From NCBI RefSeq assembly GCF_900182905.1, contig NZ_FXUF01000005.1, positions 62,001 to 126,000 on the forward strand: a DNA stretch of 64,000 nt. The letters run 5' to 3'. Under the pieces are notes generated by a model. That model ran no database searches and was not told where the DNA came from. It saw only the letters and a list, made by a program, of their open reading frames with translations. The position numbers and the translations under genes were made by a program. The DNA is from Anoxynatronum buryatiense. Lineage in GTDB: Bacteria; Bacillota; Clostridia; Peptostreptococcales; Tindalliaceae. Positions 61,966 through 64,000 of this stretch are shown here, in pieces. The first letter of the stretch is position 1; each line of letters opens with the position of its first letter.

Positions 61966-62581
61966 ACGCGTTTCCTTTTACTCCCATTTGGCCGGTGCCC
62001 TGCTCTTCGTGCCGGGAACCATTCTGTTATTGTTTCTCAGCCGCCAGCACTGGCCCCTGATGACGGTTTCGGCCATTTATGGCTTGTCGGTGATTTTTCT
62101 CTTCACCGCCAGCTCTCTTTACCATTACTTCAAAAAAGCCGAAGGCGAAGTATCCCTTTGGCGCAAACTGGATCACTTTGCGATTTTCGTCATGATCGCT
62201 GGCACCTACACGCCGGTGACTTATGTATACCTGACGGGATGGCTTCGCACCGGCATTCTGATTTTTCAGTGGTCGCTGGTTTTGGCCGGGTTTTTCTTCA
62301 AGTTTTTTTACCTGAAAGCTCCCCGCTGGGTGTATACCACCATTTACCTGCTCATGGGCTGGTCGGCCATTTTCACCATCAAGCCACTTTTTGCCGCCAT
62401 GAGTAATTGGTCTTTCTTTTTGCTATTTGCGGGCGGCGTCTCCTTCACCATTGGCGCTGTTTTCTACATGATTAAAAAGCCGGTATGCTTCCCCGGCTTT
62501 GGATTCCATGAAATATTCCACTTTTTTATTCTGGCCGGTGGTATTTTTCACTACCTGCTGGTATTACTGGCCGTGCGCTGA
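61952..62581 (+). CDS. Hemolysin III / PAQR family (TrhA-like) membrane protein, 209 aa
   Basis: A seven-helix membrane protein. The conserved polar residues of the family are visible in FTASSLYHYF near 50, WRKLDHFAIFVMIAGTYTPV near 70 and GFHEIFHFFILAGGIFHYL near 188, which together would form a metal site. Family members affect membrane homeostasis and lipid balance; the hemolysin name is historical and no haemolysis is implied. The ATG overlaps the preceding small membrane protein gene by 14 bases and is followed by a bidirectional terminator. Confidence 0.93.
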   Translation: MKPTERVSFYSHLAGALLFVPGTILLLFLSRQHWPLMTVSAIYGLSVIFLFTASSLYHYFKKAEGEVSLWRKLDHFAIFVMIAGTYTPVTYVYLTGWLRTGILIFQWSLVLAGFFFKFFYLKAPRWVYTTIYLLMGWSAIFTIKPLFAAMSNWSFFLLFAGGVSFTIGAVFYMIKKPVCFPGFGFHEIFHFFILAGGIFHYLLVLLAVR

Positions 62582-62598
62582 AACACCATTGACCCGCT

Positions 62599-62629
62599 AA
62601 AAGCGGCAGCCCCAAGGGCTGCCGCTTTT
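62599..62629. terminator. Bidirectional terminator between the PAQR gene and fapA
   Basis: AAAAGCGGCAGCCC and GGGCTGCCGCTTTT form a perfect 14-bp stem with a three-base loop, with A and T runs on both sides. Confidence 0.95.
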
Positions 62630-62663
62630 ATAATGATGATATAATGCTGAGAGTACCAGCTGT

Positions 62664-64000
62664 TTATAGTTCTGTTAGGTGAATTTTGTTGTCTTTGAAA
62701 TAAAGGGATCCGGTTAAATTTGATTTAACCACTTTCTGAAGGTTTTTAATTTCCAGGGTGGTATTGGGATAGGCATTCCCCATGATTTTCACTTCTCCTT
62801 CACCCCGGGTCGACAGCATCTCCTCCACCCGCTGATAGGCACTGTTCAGCCGGTTGATTTCATCGATCAAGCCTTCATAGGTAAAGAGCAGCCCTTCGTA
62901 GGTTGACTTTGCCCGCTGATCAAGGCTGCTTTGATTGGATTCCAGAATCTCCAGCTGCTTTTTCAGCCGTTTGGCCTTGACGATGGTTTCGTTAAAGTTG
63001 GCTTTGATCACATCCATTTGCTGTCTGATCAGCGTTCGGTCAAAACCTGCCACTTTCACCACCGTGGCTTTTTCTGTGCTGTTTCCAAGGGTTCCCGCCA
63101 CCACCAGATGTTCGGCTTCAATACTGCCGCCAATAATGCGGCCTCTTTCCTGCGAAACAACGATACGGCCGCCTTTCAATTTGCTGTCGAGGGCATACAG
63201 GCCGATATTGATTTCTCCGTCAGCCTCAATGTCGCCTTCATTCACGTATTTGATATACACATGGTTGCCGGCAATGATTTTGCCCTTGCCTTTGCCATTC
63301 ATGCCGCCTGTGACTGATACGCTGCCCTCCACCGAATGGATCAGCCCCACTGCACCAATTCCCATGGGCCCCTGAATGGCAATGTCTTTTGTCGCTTTCA
63401 CTGAAAAAAGATCCTCAACCGTTCCTTTAATGGTGACATACCCGTCAAAACGAATATGCCCTGTATTGTAATCCACATTGCCTTCAATCACCAGGTGATT
63501 CTCCACCCCTATTTTCCCTTCAAGAAATCGAACGGCACCGTTCGTCTGCGCTCTCAGGGTGGTTTTTCCGATTTCTTTCAGCTCCATCACTGATTTGGGG
63601 TCATATTTCAGCTGATAGTCCCGTCCCGGCTTCGCCGGGATGGACTCGCCGAAAATGGTTCTGCCCGGCATTCCCTTGGTGGCATGTATCTTTTCTCCCA
63701 GCCATGCTCCCGCATCCACCCGATCAAACAGATTAACTTCATAGTTGTCCACTTTTCCATCGCTGGTAATCACCGGTTTCTTGTCGGTAAGTTGAAAATA
63801 GGTGATTTTTGCATCTGTTCCCTGTACAGGCGGAATTCCTGCTGCAACCTGCGTCTGTTCCAGCGGTCTGAGACCTTCTTCCAGCACTTCATCCATGATC
63901 CCGGTGGTGACTCCTGCCTCCATCAGCGCCTGTCTGGCCGCTTCCTGCACCGCTTCCCTGTTTTCAGCATAGGGAGTCTCCTGACACTGATTCAGTATCA
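62664..64000 (-). CDS. FapA family (DUF342) polymer-forming protein, 5' end cut by window edge
   Basis: The reading frame stays open to base 64000, so the N-terminus is missing; at least 445 residues are visible. The beta-helix-like FapA core is recognisable by IHATKGMPGRTIFGESIPAKPG, IEGNVDYNTGHIRFDGYVTIKG, SVEGSVSVTGGMNGKGKGKI, GDIEADGEINIGLYALDSKLKGG and GRIIGGSIEAEHLVVAGTLG. A coiled coil (about 110 residues) and a short beta tail follow. FapA proteins are large clostridial proteins of unclear role, sometimes linked to flagella or polar assembly. The start visible at 63950 (GTG) is not the real one. Confidence 0.9.
   Translation of the reverse strand, partial: ILNQCQETPYAENREAVQEAARQALMEAGVTTGIMDEVLEEGLRPLEQTQVAAGIPPVQGTDAKITYFQLTDKKPVITSDGKVDNYEVNLFDRVDAGAWLGEKIHATKGMPGRTIFGESIPAKPGRDYQLKYDPKSVMELKEIGKTTLRAQTNGAVRFLEGKIGVENHLVIEGNVDYNTGHIRFDGYVTIKGTVEDLFSVKATKDIAIQGPMGIGAVGLIHSVEGSVSVTGGMNGKGKGKIIAGNHVYIKYVNEGDIEADGEINIGLYALDSKLKGGRIVVSQERGRIIGGSIEAEHLVVAGTLGNSTEKATVVKVAGFDRTLIRQQMDVIKANFNETIVKAKRLKKQLEILESNQSSLDQRAKSTYEGLLFTYEGLIDEINRLNSAYQRVEEMLSTRGEGEVKIMGNAYPNTTLEIKNLQKVVKSNLTGSLYFKDNKIHLTEL

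Overview
The window looks like part of the chromosome of an anaerobic, spore-forming-type clostridium (Bacillota, Clostridia) of moderate GC content. Supporting signs are strong AGGAGG ribosome sites with many GTG and TTG starts, a tungsten/molybdenum aldehyde:ferredoxin oxidoreductase gene set, a T-box riboswitch, secreted proteins with copper-amine-oxidase-like N-terminal domains, a FapA (DUF342) protein, and a siroheme-dependent (Ahb) heme pathway. The genus cannot be fixed from the sequence alone. Genes run through both edges: the aldehyde oxidoreductase lacks its last few codons on the left, and fapA lacks its 5' end on the right. No rRNA, tRNA or CRISPR array was seen.

Left part (1-9.4 kb, all minus strand). 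A five-gene operon encodes a ThiF/MoeB-like E1 protein, a 420-residue protein I cannot name, a two-cluster ferredoxin with an unknown tail, a second unknown protein, and an AOR-family oxidoreductase. It is driven by an excellent sigma-54 promoter, with two arrays of short direct repeats upstream that look like a bacterial enhancer. Next to it are serA and a tartrate/malate-type dehydrogenase under a serine T-box (UCC specifier).

Middle (9.4-44 kb). A secreted M28-type peptidase is followed by an AraC regulator/DUF2000/class-III aminotransferase group whose aminotransferase is AT-rich and probably acquired. Then come an orphan half-size HsdS-like protein, sbcDC, a B3/B4-domain protein and a DUF362 protein. 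A decayed AT-rich patch (23.2-26.7 kb) carries an RDD membrane protein, a small HTH-like protein, gene fragments and a degenerate group II intron sitting just behind the terminator of a superoxide dismutase gene. The superoxide dismutase itself is exported and carries an extra N-terminal domain. It is followed by a lipoprotein fumarate-reductase-like flavoprotein, an MFS/MerR pair, a DUF4870 protein, a DUF4342/response regulator/histidine kinase operon, a GGDEF-EAL protein with a periplasmic sensor, namA, and codA preceded by a collapsed codB permease.

Right part (42-64 kb). A sigma-54 activator is divergent from an alanine-dehydrogenase-like gene and an NhaC-type transporter. Their promoter region holds a sigma-54 site and a perfect 18-bp inverted repeat as the likely activator site. 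Two divergent operons then provide most of siroheme-based heme synthesis: precorrin-2 dehydrogenase, hemC, cobA-hemD and hemB (followed by azlCD) on the minus strand, and ahbC, ahbD, ahbA, a DUF6544 gene and ahbB on the plus strand. Three tandem repeats lie between them. A type IIA topoisomerase pair, a small membrane protein, a hemolysin-III family protein and fapA complete the window.

The best candidates for something undescribed are the sigma-54/enhancer-controlled AOR operon with two unnamed proteins, the exported SOD fusion, and the sigma-54 amino-acid dehydrogenase/transporter module.
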